Origin: Flavobacterium sp. IMCC34852
GTDB taxonomy: Bacteria; Bacteroidota; Bacteroidia; Flavobacteriales; Flavobacteriaceae
Direction: 5' to 3'
DNA length: 64,000 nucleotides
Assembly: GCF_030643905.1 (NCBI RefSeq)
Contig: NZ_CP121446.1
Coordinates: forward strand, 1,364,001 to 1,428,000
The translations under genes were made by a program, and so were the position numbers. Below are positions 1 through 9,216 of the stretch, one piece after another; position 1 is the stretch's first letter; every line of letters starts with the position of its first letter. The notes under the pieces were generated by a model. That model was given only the letters and a program-made list of their open reading frames with translations, did not search any database and was not told the DNA's origin.

Positions 1-2
1 TT

Positions 3-677
3 TTTATTTTCTCTATTCGATCGCATGTGATGTTTTTTATCATCATAGGAGTCTTGTTTGGCATCTTTTTCGGGAGTGATAAAAAACTGACAAAAGGAAC
101 TAAGGTATTTTTGATTTTTTCAGGAATGCTCTTTATTTATTTGGCTTGGAGTTCTATTTTGTCAGTGGCTAATTTAGAACAATCAGATGATTTGGTTAAT
201 GATTTTAATGAATTTGCTTATGCACGCTCTGAAGGTCTTTCCGAAAAAGCAGGATCGGGTTTGGATATGTCAAAATATTCTTTACCGGTAAAGCTTTTTA
301 CTTTTTGGTTTAGACCATTATTCATTGATGTACCAAGTTCAATGGGAATTTTTAGTTCGCTTGAGAATCTTTTATATTTACTCTTGTTTTTAAAAATTTG
401 TAATAAATCATTCGTCAGGTTTATCAAGAAGGCACCATCAGTAGTTAAAATGAGTGCTATGATTTTTGTATTAACTTCCTTTGCCATGACCTTTATCATG
501 TCTAATCTCGGGATTATTATGAGACAAAAAGCCCAAGTGATGTACTTTGCTTTCTTTGTTATTTATTATTTTTTAGCCTATGAAAAGGCGCGTAAAAGAT
601 ATCTCAAGCAAAAACAACAAGATCATATAAAAGAACCTTTGCCTTTCGATAAACAAGAAACAACAGTAGTGGCATAA
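3..677 (+). CDS. Polymerase-like multi-pass membrane protein, 3' part only
   Basis: The reading frame stays open to the left window edge, so only the C-terminal ~224 residues are present. The first visible residues (IRSHV, then a hydrophobic helix) line up with an internal segment (IRPHV plus helix) of the 370-residue protein at 1645-2757, which shows that the true start lies upstream. Both proteins share an F-RPLF-D motif, SLENLL, and NLGI-MR-K near the end, with membrane helices between. The architecture resembles Wzy/EpsG-type polysaccharide polymerases, but no diagnostic motif proves this. The deacetylase gene begins two bases after its stop, so they are probably co-transcribed. The function is inferred from context. 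Confidence 0.75.
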   Translation, partial: FIFSIRSHVMFFIIIGVLFGIFFGSDKKLTKGTKVFLIFSGMLFIYLAWSSILSVANLEQSDDLVNDFNEFAYARSEGLSEKAGSGLDMSKYSLPVKLFTFWFRPLFIDVPSSMGIFSSLENLLYLLLFLKICNKSFVRFIKKAPSVVKMSAMIFVLTSFAMTFIMSNLGIIMRQKAQVMYFAFFVIYYFLAYEKARKRYLKQKQQDHIKEPLPFDKQETTVVA

Positions 678-679
678 TT

Positions 680-1636
680 ATGAAAAAAGGCGCATTAGTC
701 ATATCGTTGGATTTCGAGTTAGTATGGGGCATTTTTGACCATATAGATTTGAAGGATAAAGTAGCTTATTTTGATAACACACTTAACGCTATTCCCAAAA
801 TGTTGGAAATTTTTGAGCGACATGATATGCGCGTTACTTGGGCTACCGTTGGGATGCTTTTTAATAAGAATTGGGAGGAATGGCAGAATAATATCCCGAC
901 TTTGTTACCTACTTACGACAATGCGATTTTGAATCCGTACACTTACGGAAATGCCCATCAAAAAAGCGGTTATGATCGGTTCTTTTTTGCGCCCGAGCTT
1001 ATTAAAACCATTCAATCGGTCAAAGGGCAGGAAATAGGAACACATACCTACTCGCATTATTATTGTTTGGAAAAAGGACAAACCGTAGCGCAATTTGAAG
1101 CCGATTTGCAACAAGCCAACCTAATGGCTAACCAATTTAATCTTAAGTTGACTTCATTAGTTTTCCCTCGAAATCAATTCAATAAAAATTATTTGAAAGT
1201 TTGTTCCGAAAATCAAATAGAAACAGTACGCACCAATCCCGACGATTGGTATTGGGATACTACCAAAACAGATGCGCTGTTCTCCAAATTGGCCCGAACC
1301 GGTGATGCTTATTTGCCTTTTGGGAAAAAATCATATACTGCAGAAAGTGTTCATAAGGCAACTGTAGTTTGTCAAAAAGCCAGTCGTTTTTTAAGACCGC
1401 AACATCAAATTTCGGTTCTCAATTCACTGAGATTGTCACGTATAAAAAGTGAGATTGTAGGGGCTGCCCAAAACGGAGAAATTTATCATCTGTGGTGGCA
1501 TCCGCATAATTTTGGTTTTGATACTGACAATGCACTCAAAGCACTTCAGGAAATTGCCTTGCTCTATCAGCATTGTAATCAGGTTTACGGAATGGAAAGT
1601 CTTACCATGAAACAAATAAGCGATAATAGTATATAA
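680..1636 (+). CDS. NodB-type polysaccharide deacetylase family protein
   Basis: A 318-residue protein with the carbohydrate-esterase 4 (NodB) layout. An N-terminal strand carries Asp11 in LVISLDFE, a zinc-binding HxxxH is formed by His122 and His126 in GTHTYSH, and a late HLWWHPH segment (His270-His276) could supply the catalytic histidine. There is no signal peptide, so it is probably cytoplasmic and acts on a lipid-linked or nucleotide-linked sugar rather than on exported polymer. It sits between two paralogous membrane proteins, starting 2 bases after the first and ending 8 bases before the second, so the three behave as one unit. The substrate (an N-acetylated or O-acetylated sugar) cannot be read from the sequence. 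Confidence 0.85.
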   Translation: MKKGALVISLDFELVWGIFDHIDLKDKVAYFDNTLNAIPKMLEIFERHDMRVTWATVGMLFNKNWEEWQNNIPTLLPTYDNAILNPYTYGNAHQKSGYDRFFFAPELIKTIQSVKGQEIGTHTYSHYYCLEKGQTVAQFEADLQQANLMANQFNLKLTSLVFPRNQFNKNYLKVCSENQIETVRTNPDDWYWDTTKTDALFSKLARTGDAYLPFGKKSYTAESVHKATVVCQKASRFLRPQHQISVLNSLRLSRIKSEIVGAAQNGEIYHLWWHPHNFGFDTDNALKALQEIALLYQHCNQVYGMESLTMKQISDNSI

Positions 1637-1644
1637 ACTCAAGC

Positions 1645-2757
1645 ATGAAAAATATAGCTGCTTTATTGTTTTCGAAACCATATAAAGGTTATGCAATATT
1701 ATTTTTCTACCACCTGCTATTTATAGTTCTTGCCTACCAACTCAGGGTTTCAAGAACGGTTTCTGATGCCCATTTGTATTGGGGAAAAACACTTGACTTT
1801 AATCAATACTCGTGGTTTGATTTTGCCAACTATGGCGCTAAATTCATGGTCTTTATCAATTATCCGTTGGTTCAATTAGGTTTTCCTTTTTGGAGTGGTT
1901 TCTTATTGTATGGTATCATAGGTTTTTTTGGGATTCTTAAATGGATGCAATGGACTGATTTGGTTTTGAAAGACCGCTTTGTTTACAAAGGATTTGACTT
2001 GATGTATTTGCTTTTTTTTATGCCCAATCTTCATGTTTGGACGTCAAGTATCGGCAAAGAAGCGCTGGTTTTTTGGGGTATCGCTTCGGTGGTATTCGGA
2101 CTCACCACTCAAAGATATAAGTCGGTTGGTTTTATAGTCGGAAGTTTAGTTGTTTTAATCATTCGGCCTCATGTAGCCTTGATGTTATTGGCAGCAATAA
2201 GCCTAGGTTTATTGTTTGAAAAAAAGATTTCCCTTAAAAAGAGAATAACTATTGCCGGCATTTCTTTTATCGGGGTATTGGTACTGCTGTATTTTGTTTT
2301 GCAAATCACTAATATTAATTATTGGGACTGGAAAAGAATCAATTATTTCAATGAATATTCTATTTTGTCTTTCCGTCATTCCGGGTCTTATGTTCCAATG
2401 CTGGACTATAATTATGGTTACCGGTGGTTTTCGTTTCATTTTCGTCCGCTTTTTTTTGACGCCGATACAGGGATTAAATATGTGGCAAGTCTTGAAAATC
2501 TTTTGACGTTATTAATTTTCATAGCAGCCTTGTTTTTGGCGCTTAAATTTTACCGTAAAATACAGTATACACTCGAAATGAAAACGGTATTTTTATTTAC
2601 ATTTATTGCAAGTGCATTGTATATAGAACGCTATGCCAATTTGGGTATTTTTATGAGAACCAAAATCATGTTTCATCCTTTTTTAATAGTTTCGCTACTG
2701 ATTGTGATTCATCAGGGGATAAGTGTAATGAAAGCTAAAATTAATGAGAAAACCTAA
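1645..2757 (+). CDS. Polymerase-like multi-pass membrane protein (paralogue of the left-edge gene)
   Basis: A 370-residue protein with about nine to ten hydrophobic segments and one larger hydrophilic loop (about residues 225-265) that is rich in aromatic residues and ends in the HFRPLFFD motif. Its last 220 residues align along their length with the truncated gene at the left edge. The shape suits a Wzy/EpsG-like polymerase or another integral-membrane glycan enzyme, and no characterised family can be named with confidence. The following glycosyltransferase gene overlaps its 3' end by 14 bases, which points to translational coupling. It may be a duplicate that specialises in a second linkage. 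Confidence 0.7.
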   Translation: MKNIAALLFSKPYKGYAILFFYHLLFIVLAYQLRVSRTVSDAHLYWGKTLDFNQYSWFDFANYGAKFMVFINYPLVQLGFPFWSGFLLYGIIGFFGILKWMQWTDLVLKDRFVYKGFDLMYLLFFMPNLHVWTSSIGKEALVFWGIASVVFGLTTQRYKSVGFIVGSLVVLIIRPHVALMLLAAISLGLLFEKKISLKKRITIAGISFIGVLVLLYFVLQITNINYWDWKRINYFNEYSILSFRHSGSYVPMLDYNYGYRWFSFHFRPLFFDADTGIKYVASLENLLTLLIFIAALFLALKFYRKIQYTLEMKTVFLFTFIASALYIERYANLGIFMRTKIMFHPFLIVSLLIVIHQGISVMKAKINEKT

Positions 2758-3895
2758 ACTAATACGCATAACCACAGTTCCTTTATCCTTAGACAAACTT
2801 TTAGGTGGTCAGCTTCATTTTATGAACTCGTTTTATGAAGTGGTGGCCGTGTCGGCAGAAAAAGCCTACTTGGAAAAAGTTGGCATTAAGGAAGGTGTGC
2901 GAACTTTTACGCTTAACATGACCCGAAAAATTACCCCATTTCAGGATTTGACAGCTGTTATTAAATTATTCCTTTTTCTCAGAAAAGAAAAACCGTTTAT
3001 CGTTCACACTCATACCCCTAAAGCCGGTATCATCGGTATGTTGGCTTCCGCATTGGCCGGAGTTCCCCATCGTTTTCACACGGTAGCCGGAATGCCATTG
3101 TTGGAAGCAACCGGGTTCAAGCGCAAGGTTTTAGACTTTGTGGAAAAATTGACTTACAGTTGTGCCACCAAGGTTTATCCCAATTCTCACGGGTTAGCGG
3201 AGATTATCTTAAAAAATAATTATTGCAGCATCGAAAAGTTGAAAGTATTGGCCAACGGCAGTTCTAACGGGATTGATACCGATTATTTTAATCCGGAATT
3301 TTACAGCGATACGCAAAAAGCTACTTTGAGAAATCAATTGACCATAGCAGAAGACGATTTTGTTTTTGTTTTTGTAGGTCGATTGGTAGCTGATAAAGGA
3401 ATAAATGAATTGGTATTGGCATTCAATCAATTGTCTGAAGAGAATGCCGGAGTCAAACTACTGTTGGTAGGTGATTATGAAGCCGAATTAGATCCTTTAA
3501 CTCCCGAAACTTTGGCCATTATTCAAAGCAATAAAAGCATTATTACTGTTGGTTTTCAAAGTGATGTCAGACCTTATTTGGCTATTTCAGATGCCTTGAC
3601 TTTTCCCAGTTACCGTGAAGGTTTTCCTAATGTGGTAATGCAAGCCGGCGCTATGGGTTTACCGGCAATAGTTTCTGATATCAATGGTTGTAATGAAATT
3701 ATAAAAGAAGGTGAAAACGGATTAATCATTCCCGTTAAAAATTTGAATGCTCTTTTAAAGGCAATGAAAAAGATAACCGAACAAAGGGAAGTTACCAATA
3801 TCCTAAAAGAAAAAGCCAGACCAATGATCGTCAATCGTTACGAACAGCAATTGGTTTGGAAGGCTATCTTGGAAGAATACAAGCGTTTAGAGTAG
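2744..3895 (+). CDS. GT4-type glycosyltransferase
   Basis: A 383-residue GT-B-fold enzyme of the GT4 family, similar in layout to CapM/PglA-like transferases. The N-terminal half carries HTHTPKAGIIG, typical of the acceptor domain. The C-terminal half has FVGRLVADKG and a donor-binding stretch from about residue 287 (FPSYREGFPNVVMQAGAMG). That stretch departs from the classic EX7E motif: the second position is Gln-Ala rather than Glu-Ala. It probably adds a sugar to an undecaprenyl-linked acceptor at the cytoplasmic membrane. Its place just before the PglC-like initiating transferase suggests that it adds the second sugar of the repeat unit. Confidence 0.87.
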   Translation: MRKPKLIRITTVPLSLDKLLGGQLHFMNSFYEVVAVSAEKAYLEKVGIKEGVRTFTLNMTRKITPFQDLTAVIKLFLFLRKEKPFIVHTHTPKAGIIGMLASALAGVPHRFHTVAGMPLLEATGFKRKVLDFVEKLTYSCATKVYPNSHGLAEIILKNNYCSIEKLKVLANGSSNGIDTDYFNPEFYSDTQKATLRNQLTIAEDDFVFVFVGRLVADKGINELVLAFNQLSEENAGVKLLLVGDYEAELDPLTPETLAIIQSNKSIITVGFQSDVRPYLAISDALTFPSYREGFPNVVMQAGAMGLPAIVSDINGCNEIIKEGENGLIIPVKNLNALLKAMKKITEQREVTNILKEKARPMIVNRYEQQLVWKAILEEYKRLE

Positions 3896-3955
3896 GGCGT
3901 TTTATTTTTACTTTTCGGGTCTTAAAAAAATAAGTATTTTTACAAAAACATTTGA

Positions 3956-4558
3956 ATGTACCAGTCTTTATTTAAACCTCTGTTGGATTTTCTTGCCGCT
4001 GTAATAGGATTGGTTTTGCTTTCCCCAATATTCTTACTGGTCACGATTTTGTTATTGGTAGCCAACAATGGAAAACCCTTTTTTACCCAACAACGTCCCG
4101 GGAAAAATGGTAAAATATTCAAGATTATCAAGTTTAAAACCATGAATGATAAAAAGGATGCAACAGGAAGGTTGCTTCCGGATGCCATGCGGTTAACCCA
4201 AGTTGGACAATTCGTTCGCAAAACTTCCTTAGATGAAATCCCGCAATTGCTTAATGTAATTAAAGGCGATATGAGTATAGTAGGACCAAGGCCTTTGTTA
4301 ACACATTACTTGCATTTGTATTCCGATTTTCAAAATCGCCGTCACGAAGTGAAGCCCGGAATCACCGGTTGGGCACAAGTCAACGGACGAAACGCCATCT
4401 CTTGGGATAAAAAATTTGAATTAGATGTATGGTATGTTGATCATATATCCTTTATTTTAGACTTGAAAATACTTTTTAAAACGGTATTAAAAGTGATACA
4501 AAGTGATGGTATTAACGCTGCCGATGCAGCCACAATTGAACCTTTTAATGGAAACTAA
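3956..4558 (+). CDS. PglC-like small phosphoglycosyl transferase (initiating sugar transferase)
   Basis: A 200-residue monotopic phosphoglycosyl transferase. A single N-terminal hydrophobic re-entrant helix covers about residues 10-36, followed by KIIKFKTMN, the catalytic Asp-Glu dyad at 93-94 in KTSLDEIPQ, and GPRPLL at 110-115. The length matches the minimal PglC core rather than the larger WcaJ type. The family transfers a sugar 1-phosphate from a UDP-sugar to undecaprenyl phosphate, which starts a repeat unit. The next three genes encode enzymes that would make a UDP-diacetamido-trideoxyhexose, the usual PglC substrate. The acetyltransferase gene starts 11 bases before its stop. Confidence 0.92.
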   Translation: MYQSLFKPLLDFLAAVIGLVLLSPIFLLVTILLLVANNGKPFFTQQRPGKNGKIFKIIKFKTMNDKKDATGRLLPDAMRLTQVGQFVRKTSLDEIPQLLNVIKGDMSIVGPRPLLTHYLHLYSDFQNRRHEVKPGITGWAQVNGRNAISWDKKFELDVWYVDHISFILDLKILFKTVLKVIQSDGINAADAATIEPFNGN

Positions 4559-5168
4559 TATTACACTTTACGGCGCTAGCGGTCACAGCAAAGTTATTAT
4601 TGATATTTTGAATTGTAATTCGGCTACTATAGCTTCTGTTATAGATGACCATCCTAAAACTGATACAATTTTGGGTTTGCCCGTAATAAAAAATACTGAT
4701 GTTGATTTTTCCAAAGTGGACCAGATGATTATTTCAATTGGCAACAATAAAGTAAGGGAAAGAATTTCAACCCAAGTCAAAGTCAATTATGTTAATGCCA
4801 TTCATCCTTCGGCCATAATTTCAAACGCCGTAACCCTCGGGAAAGGAAATGTAATTATGGCAGGCGCTATCATCAATCCCGATGCCATTATCGGAAATCA
4901 TTGCATCATTAATACCGGAGCCGTGGTAGAACACGATTGTCATATAGCCAATTTTGTTCATGTTTCTCCCAGTGTTTCTTTAGCCGGAAATGTTACAGTG
5001 GGTCAAGGAACTCATATTGGTATTGGTGCCAAAGTGATACAGGGAATTACCATAGGTAAATGGGTTACGATAGGTGCCGGCGCAGTAATCATAAAGGATG
5101 TCCCGGATTATGCCGTTGTTGTTGGCAACCCCGGAAAAATTATAAAATTCAACAAAGACAATGAGTAA
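4548..5168 (+). CDS. PglD-like sugar O/N-acetyltransferase (left-handed beta-helix)
   Basis: A 206-residue protein with an N-terminal Rossmann-like sugar-binding domain (GASGHSKVI at about residues 9-17) and a C-terminal hexapeptide-repeat beta-helix ending in GNPGKIIK. The His in EHDCH (about 129) matches the catalytic base of PglD, which acetylates the 4-amino group of a UDP-4-amino-6-deoxy sugar. I chose ATG 4548 because the protein then begins METNITLYG, directly before the conserved domain. A more upstream in-frame ATG at 4503 lies deep inside the transferase gene. The next gene overlaps it by 8 bases. It follows PglC-like and precedes PglE-like genes, as expected for a bacillosamine-type module. 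Confidence 0.9.
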   Translation: METNITLYGASGHSKVIIDILNCNSATIASVIDDHPKTDTILGLPVIKNTDVDFSKVDQMIISIGNNKVRERISTQVKVNYVNAIHPSAIISNAVTLGKGNVIMAGAIINPDAIIGNHCIINTGAVVEHDCHIANFVHVSPSVSLAGNVTVGQGTHIGIGAKVIQGITIGKWVTIGAGAVIIKDVPDYAVVVGNPGKIIKFNKDNE

Positions 5169-6303
5169 TTCAAAAATATGGCTGTCATCACCACATATGG
5201 GTGGCAATGAGCAAAAATACGTGCAAGAAGCTTTTGATACCAACTGGGTAGCGCCTTTAGGTCCCAATGTTTCCGGATTTGAACAAGATTTAGAAAATTA
5301 TTTAGGCGAAGCAGTACACGTTGGTGCGCTGAGTTCGGGCACTGCAGCACTTCATTTGGCTTTGATTTTATTGGGAGTCAAAAATGGGGATGAGGTAATT
5401 TGTCAAAGTATGACTTTTTCGGCTTCTGCCAATCCGATAGTATATTTAGGGGCAACACCTATTTTTATTGATAGCGAGCCTGAAACTTGGAATATGTGTC
5501 CGGTTGCTCTGGAACAAGCCATCCAAGACCGCATTGCCAAAGGCAAAAAGCCCAAAGCTATCATAGGTGTTCATTTATACGGGATGGCATTTAAAGTGGA
5601 CGAAATTACTGCAATAGCTGATAAATACGAAATTCCACTGGTTGAAGACAGCGCCGAAGCTTTGGGAAGTACTTATAAAGGCAGAAAATGCGGCACTTTT
5701 GGCAATCTTTCAATTTTGTCTTTTAACGGTAATAAAATCATCACTACTTCCGGCGGCGGTGCTATAGTCACCAAGACTTTAGAACAAAAAAACAAAGCTG
5801 TTTTTCTTTCTACCCAAGCCAGAGACAATGCACCACATTACCAGCACAGTGAAATAGGGTATAACTACCGAATGAGTAATATTTGTGCCGGTATTGGTAG
5901 AGGACAAATGGAAGTTTTGGACCAACACATTGCCTTGAGAAGAGCGATGCACAGGTTCTACGTAGATTTATTTAAAAATATTCCGGGAGTTACTGTATTC
6001 TCTGAACCTAACAGCGATTATTTTTCTAACCACTGGCTATCTTGTGTCGTAATTGATACAACCAAAGCTAATGGTGTAACCAGCGAAATGATGAGGTTGG
6101 CTTTAGAAAAAGTTAATATTGAATGCCGACCGCTTTGGAAACCTATGCATTTACAACCGGTTTTTAGTGACTGTTTATATTTTGGCCACACTGTAGCTGA
6201 AAACTTATTTACCAATGGGCTTTGCTTGCCTTCAGGTTCAAATTTGTCGGAAAATGACAGGAATAGTATCTCTAATGCCATACAGAGCGTTTTTAGGGTA
6301 TAG
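5161..6303 (+). CDS. PglE-like PLP-dependent sugar aminotransferase (DegT/DnrJ/EryC1/StrS)
   Basis: A 380-residue fold-type I aminotransferase. SSGTAALHLAL (58-68) contacts cofactor, Asp163 in VEDSAEALG pairs with the pyridine nitrogen, and Lys192 in SFNGNKIITTSGGG is the expected Schiff-base lysine. Family members transfer an amino group from glutamate to a 4-keto-6-deoxy nucleotide sugar. With the PglF-like dehydratase downstream and the PglD-like acetyltransferase upstream it would form UDP-4-amino-4,6-dideoxy-GlcNAc, the precursor of bacillosamine and legionaminic acid. It overlaps the acetyltransferase by 8 bases. Confidence 0.92.
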   Translation: MSNSKIWLSSPHMGGNEQKYVQEAFDTNWVAPLGPNVSGFEQDLENYLGEAVHVGALSSGTAALHLALILLGVKNGDEVICQSMTFSASANPIVYLGATPIFIDSEPETWNMCPVALEQAIQDRIAKGKKPKAIIGVHLYGMAFKVDEITAIADKYEIPLVEDSAEALGSTYKGRKCGTFGNLSILSFNGNKIITTSGGGAIVTKTLEQKNKAVFLSTQARDNAPHYQHSEIGYNYRMSNICAGIGRGQMEVLDQHIALRRAMHRFYVDLFKNIPGVTVFSEPNSDYFSNHWLSCVVIDTTKANGVTSEMMRLALEKVNIECRPLWKPMHLQPVFSDCLYFGHTVAENLFTNGLCLPSGSNLSENDRNSISNAIQSVFRV

Positions 6304-6359
6304 GATTTGTTAATTTTTTTAATACTTTTACTTTTTATATCAAATACCAGCATAAAAAA

Positions 6360-8336
6360 TTGCGTAACAATACTAAAAAAAATTATTTATCAGATTTAAG
6401 AAGTTATTTTTCAGAACTTCAGTTTGGTTTTAAATTAGAGAATTTGAGTTATCTGCCTAGGTGGATGGTTTTGCTTTTGGACATTACCATGATTTTCTTA
6501 GGTGGATTTATTACTTATTTTATTTTTCAGGGAATAAAGCTCGATTACATTAAAAACGACTCTGTTTTAATTGCAGCACCGTTTTATTTTGTAGTTAATA
6601 TTTTTTTCTTTTGGATTTTCAGAACCTACTCGGGTGTTATTCGACACTCTTCCCAAGTTGATGCATTGAAATTGTTTTTTGCTCAGTTTTTTTCTACAGG
6701 TTTTCTAATCTTAGTTAATTATTCGAGTTTGATTTATTGGAACAGCAAATTTTTTCTAACCACCGGATTGGTTATCAATGGGGTAATCTCTTTTAGTTTT
6801 TTATTCTTTTACCGCGTGGTGGTTAAACATACTTTTGAAAGGTATTTTAATAACAAAAACGCAGCAAATCTGATCAATGCTTTAATTTACGGTTCTGATG
6901 CCAATGCCATTGCTTTAGCCAATTCACTTCAGGCTGAATCTCCAAAGCGATTCAAGGTGGTTGGTTTCATGGATAAGTCTGATCAAAACACCACAAAGCG
7001 AATTAATAATTTACCCATTTTTAACGGTAACGTAATCACAGTGCTCAGAACGGTAGATGCTGAGGTTTTGATTTTTGCCGATAAATCTATATCAAAAGAG
7101 GAACGTTCTCAAATTATAGAAGACTGTTTGGAGTACAACTTTAAAGTTTACACCATACCGCTTTTAAGTGATGTTGATGATCAAAAAGAAATCTCTAAAA
7201 AAATCAAGAGTTTTCAAATTCTTGATTTATTGGAACGAGAACCCATTGTTTTGGACAATAATTCTATTTCTAAACAGTTGCACCAAAAAACCATATTGGT
7301 TACCGGAGCTGCAGGTTCTATTGGTAGCGAAATTGTTCGTCAAGTGATTTTGTTTAAACCTAAAAAAATTATCGTTTTAGACCAAGCCGAAACGCCTTTG
7401 CACAATTTGAGTCTGGAGATTTCTAGTTTGGATCCCGAAGTGGAAACCATTAATGTAATCTCAGATATCAAAAATGTGGATGAGATTGAACAAGTATTTA
7501 TAAAACACAAGCCCGAAGTAGTTTATCACGCCGCAGCTTACAAGCATGTGCCTTTGATGGAAGAGAATCCTGCTCAAGCCATATTGAATAATGTAATGGG
7601 TACGAGAAATTTAGCAGATTTGTCCGCCAAATATCACGTAGACAGTTTTGTAATGGTTTCAACAGATAAAGCGGTTAACCCCAGTAATGTAATGGGCGCC
7701 AGCAAGCGTATAGCCGAAAAGTACGTTCAATCTTTAGACTATAAGCTCAAAACCGAAAACAGTAAAAGTAGCACCAAGTTTATTACCACCAGATTTGGTA
7801 ATGTTTTGGGTTCCAATGGTTCAGTAGTTCCGTTGTTTACCAAACAAATTCAAGAAGGTGGTCCTATTACCATAACCCATCCGGAGATTATTCGTTATTT
7901 TATGACGATACCTGAAGCTTGTCAATTGGTTTTAGAAGCGGGTGCTATGGGAAAAGGCGGTGAAATTTATATTTTTGATATGGGTAAACCCGTGAAGATT
8001 ATTGATTTGGCTAAAAAAATGATTCGTTTAGCAGGTTTCACGCCGGATAATGAAATTAAAATTAAAATTATTGGTCTCAGACCGGGAGAAAAACTTTATG
8101 AAGAATTGTTGAACGACACCTCTAAAACATTGCCGACCCACCATTCCAAAATTATGATTTCGCAAGACGAGTTTCACCACCACCAAGAGCTCAATCGCTC
8201 TATTGATTTGTTGGTTGAAATTGCTAAAGTAAAGCCCAACTCGGTTATCGTTACCAAGATGAAGAAAATTGTTCCTGAATACAAGAGTTTAAATTCTGTT
8301 TATACTGCTTTAGACAATATAGAGGTTAAGCACTGA
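6360..8336 (+). CDS. PglF/WbpM-like UDP-GlcNAc 4,6-dehydratase (membrane-anchored)
   Basis: A 658-residue protein with four N-terminal transmembrane helices (about residues 33-150), a linker Rossmann fold, and a C-terminal extended SDR domain. The NAD-binding GAAGSIGSE lies near residue 316 and the active-site region VSTDKAVNPSNVMGASKR near 435-450. Such enzymes convert UDP-GlcNAc to the 4-keto-6-deoxy sugar used by the aminotransferase just upstream. The start is TTG at 6360. No ATG exists between the previous gene's stop and the first membrane helix, and the upstream in-frame codons are AT-rich filler. WbpM-like enzymes of the same length serve other 6-deoxy sugars, so the exact product is inferred from neighbours. 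Confidence 0.9.
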   Translation: MRNNTKKNYLSDLRSYFSELQFGFKLENLSYLPRWMVLLLDITMIFLGGFITYFIFQGIKLDYIKNDSVLIAAPFYFVVNIFFFWIFRTYSGVIRHSSQVDALKLFFAQFFSTGFLILVNYSSLIYWNSKFFLTTGLVINGVISFSFLFFYRVVVKHTFERYFNNKNAANLINALIYGSDANAIALANSLQAESPKRFKVVGFMDKSDQNTTKRINNLPIFNGNVITVLRTVDAEVLIFADKSISKEERSQIIEDCLEYNFKVYTIPLLSDVDDQKEISKKIKSFQILDLLEREPIVLDNNSISKQLHQKTILVTGAAGSIGSEIVRQVILFKPKKIIVLDQAETPLHNLSLEISSLDPEVETINVISDIKNVDEIEQVFIKHKPEVVYHAAAYKHVPLMEENPAQAILNNVMGTRNLADLSAKYHVDSFVMVSTDKAVNPSNVMGASKRIAEKYVQSLDYKLKTENSKSSTKFITTRFGNVLGSNGSVVPLFTKQIQEGGPITITHPEIIRYFMTIPEACQLVLEAGAMGKGGEIYIFDMGKPVKIIDLAKKMIRLAGFTPDNEIKIKIIGLRPGEKLYEELLNDTSKTLPTHHSKIMISQDEFHHHQELNRSIDLLVEIAKVKPNSVIVTKMKKIVPEYKSLNSVYTALDNIEVKH

Positions 8337-8407
8337 GTTTAAAATATTTCTTTACAAATTTCTCCAATTAATAACAAAGATACATTCTGTTTTAGAAAAT
8401 CAAATCG

Positions 8408-8415
8408 TAGATTTG
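8408..8415 (+). promoter_or_regulatory. Bacteroidota -7 element before the Wza/Wzc genes
   Basis: TAGATTTG fits the Bacteroidota TAnnTTTG -7 consensus and lies 32 bases before the Wza-like start, in a 111-base gap after the dehydratase. No exact TTG is seen at the -33 position (only TGTTTT near 8388), so the call is moderate. It would let the export genes be transcribed separately from the sugar genes. Confidence 0.45.
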
Positions 8416-8447
8416 CAATCTTATAATAATAACTCACAAACCAACCG

Positions 8448-9212
8448 ATGATGATTAAAAAGTTATTGCTCTTTATGATCGTATCCTTTTTTGCAGTGTC
8501 TTGTGCCAGTAAAAAAGATATTTTATACTATCAAGATATTCAAAATAACAGTCAATCTCCAATAAGCTATTTATCTAGTAATGTACAAATTAATGATATT
8601 TTGTACATTAAAGTTTCGGCGGTCGTTCAGGAATCTGCAGATCCATTTAATATTCAAATCACCAGCATGGGTAATGTGAATATTGAAACCTATAAAATTC
8701 AAGGATATTTGGTCTCACAAGAAGGGAATATTATGTTTCCCTTATTGGGAAAAATTAATGTAGTAGGTAAAAGCACTGAAGAAGTTCAAGAACTTTTGGC
8801 AAAAATGCTTACCGATTATGGCTATATCAAAGACCCAACCGTTAGTGTACGAATCATCAACAGCAAGGTAACTGTTTTAGGGGAAGTGAGAGCACCGGGT
8901 ACATATTCATTCGATGAGCAAAATATTTCCTTAAATCAAGCTATTGGTTTTGCCGGAGATTTAACCATTAATGGTGTCAGAAAAGATGTATTGCTGATTA
9001 GAGAGGTGAATGGTGTCAGAACTTACATTCATCTTGACCTAACTTCTTCCAACTGGTTTAACAGTCCATACTATTATGTGAAACAAAATGATATTATTAT
9101 TGTAAATCCTAATGGTCCAAAGGTTATGTCTTCCGGATATTTGAATAGTATTGGAACTACTTTAGGAATAATTTCTTTTGGGTTGACCATTTATTTATTG
9201 TTAAAAAATTAA
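8448..9212 (+). CDS. wza: Wza-like outer-membrane polysaccharide export lipoprotein
   Basis: A 254-residue OPX-family protein. It starts with a lipoprotein signal peptide ending in FFAVSC (lipidated Cys19). The polysaccharide-export domain begins at NDILYIKVSAV, an SLBB-type soluble ligand-binding domain follows (VTVLGEVRAPGTYSF), and a C-terminal hydrophobic helix lies at about 236-252. In this family the C-terminal helix forms or anchors the outer-membrane portal. It is shorter than E. coli Wza, which is common for Bacteroidota members with one SLBB repeat. The Wzc-like kinase starts 4 bases later, the usual OPX-PCP pair. A second ATG one codon downstream is equally possible as the start. 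Confidence 0.9.
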   Translation: MMIKKLLLFMIVSFFAVSCASKKDILYYQDIQNNSQSPISYLSSNVQINDILYIKVSAVVQESADPFNIQITSMGNVNIETYKIQGYLVSQEGNIMFPLLGKINVVGKSTEEVQELLAKMLTDYGYIKDPTVSVRIINSKVTVLGEVRAPGTYSFDEQNISLNQAIGFAGDLTINGVRKDVLLIREVNGVRTYIHLDLTSSNWFNSPYYYVKQNDIIIVNPNGPKVMSSGYLNSIGTTLGIISFGLTIYLLLKN

Positions 9213-9216
9213 TGTA

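Noticed and set aside
4503..4547. Upstream ATG extension of the PglD-like acetyltransferase
   Set aside because: The extra 15 residues are read through the 3' end of the sugar transferase gene and precede the conserved GASGHSK motif without matching family N-termini.
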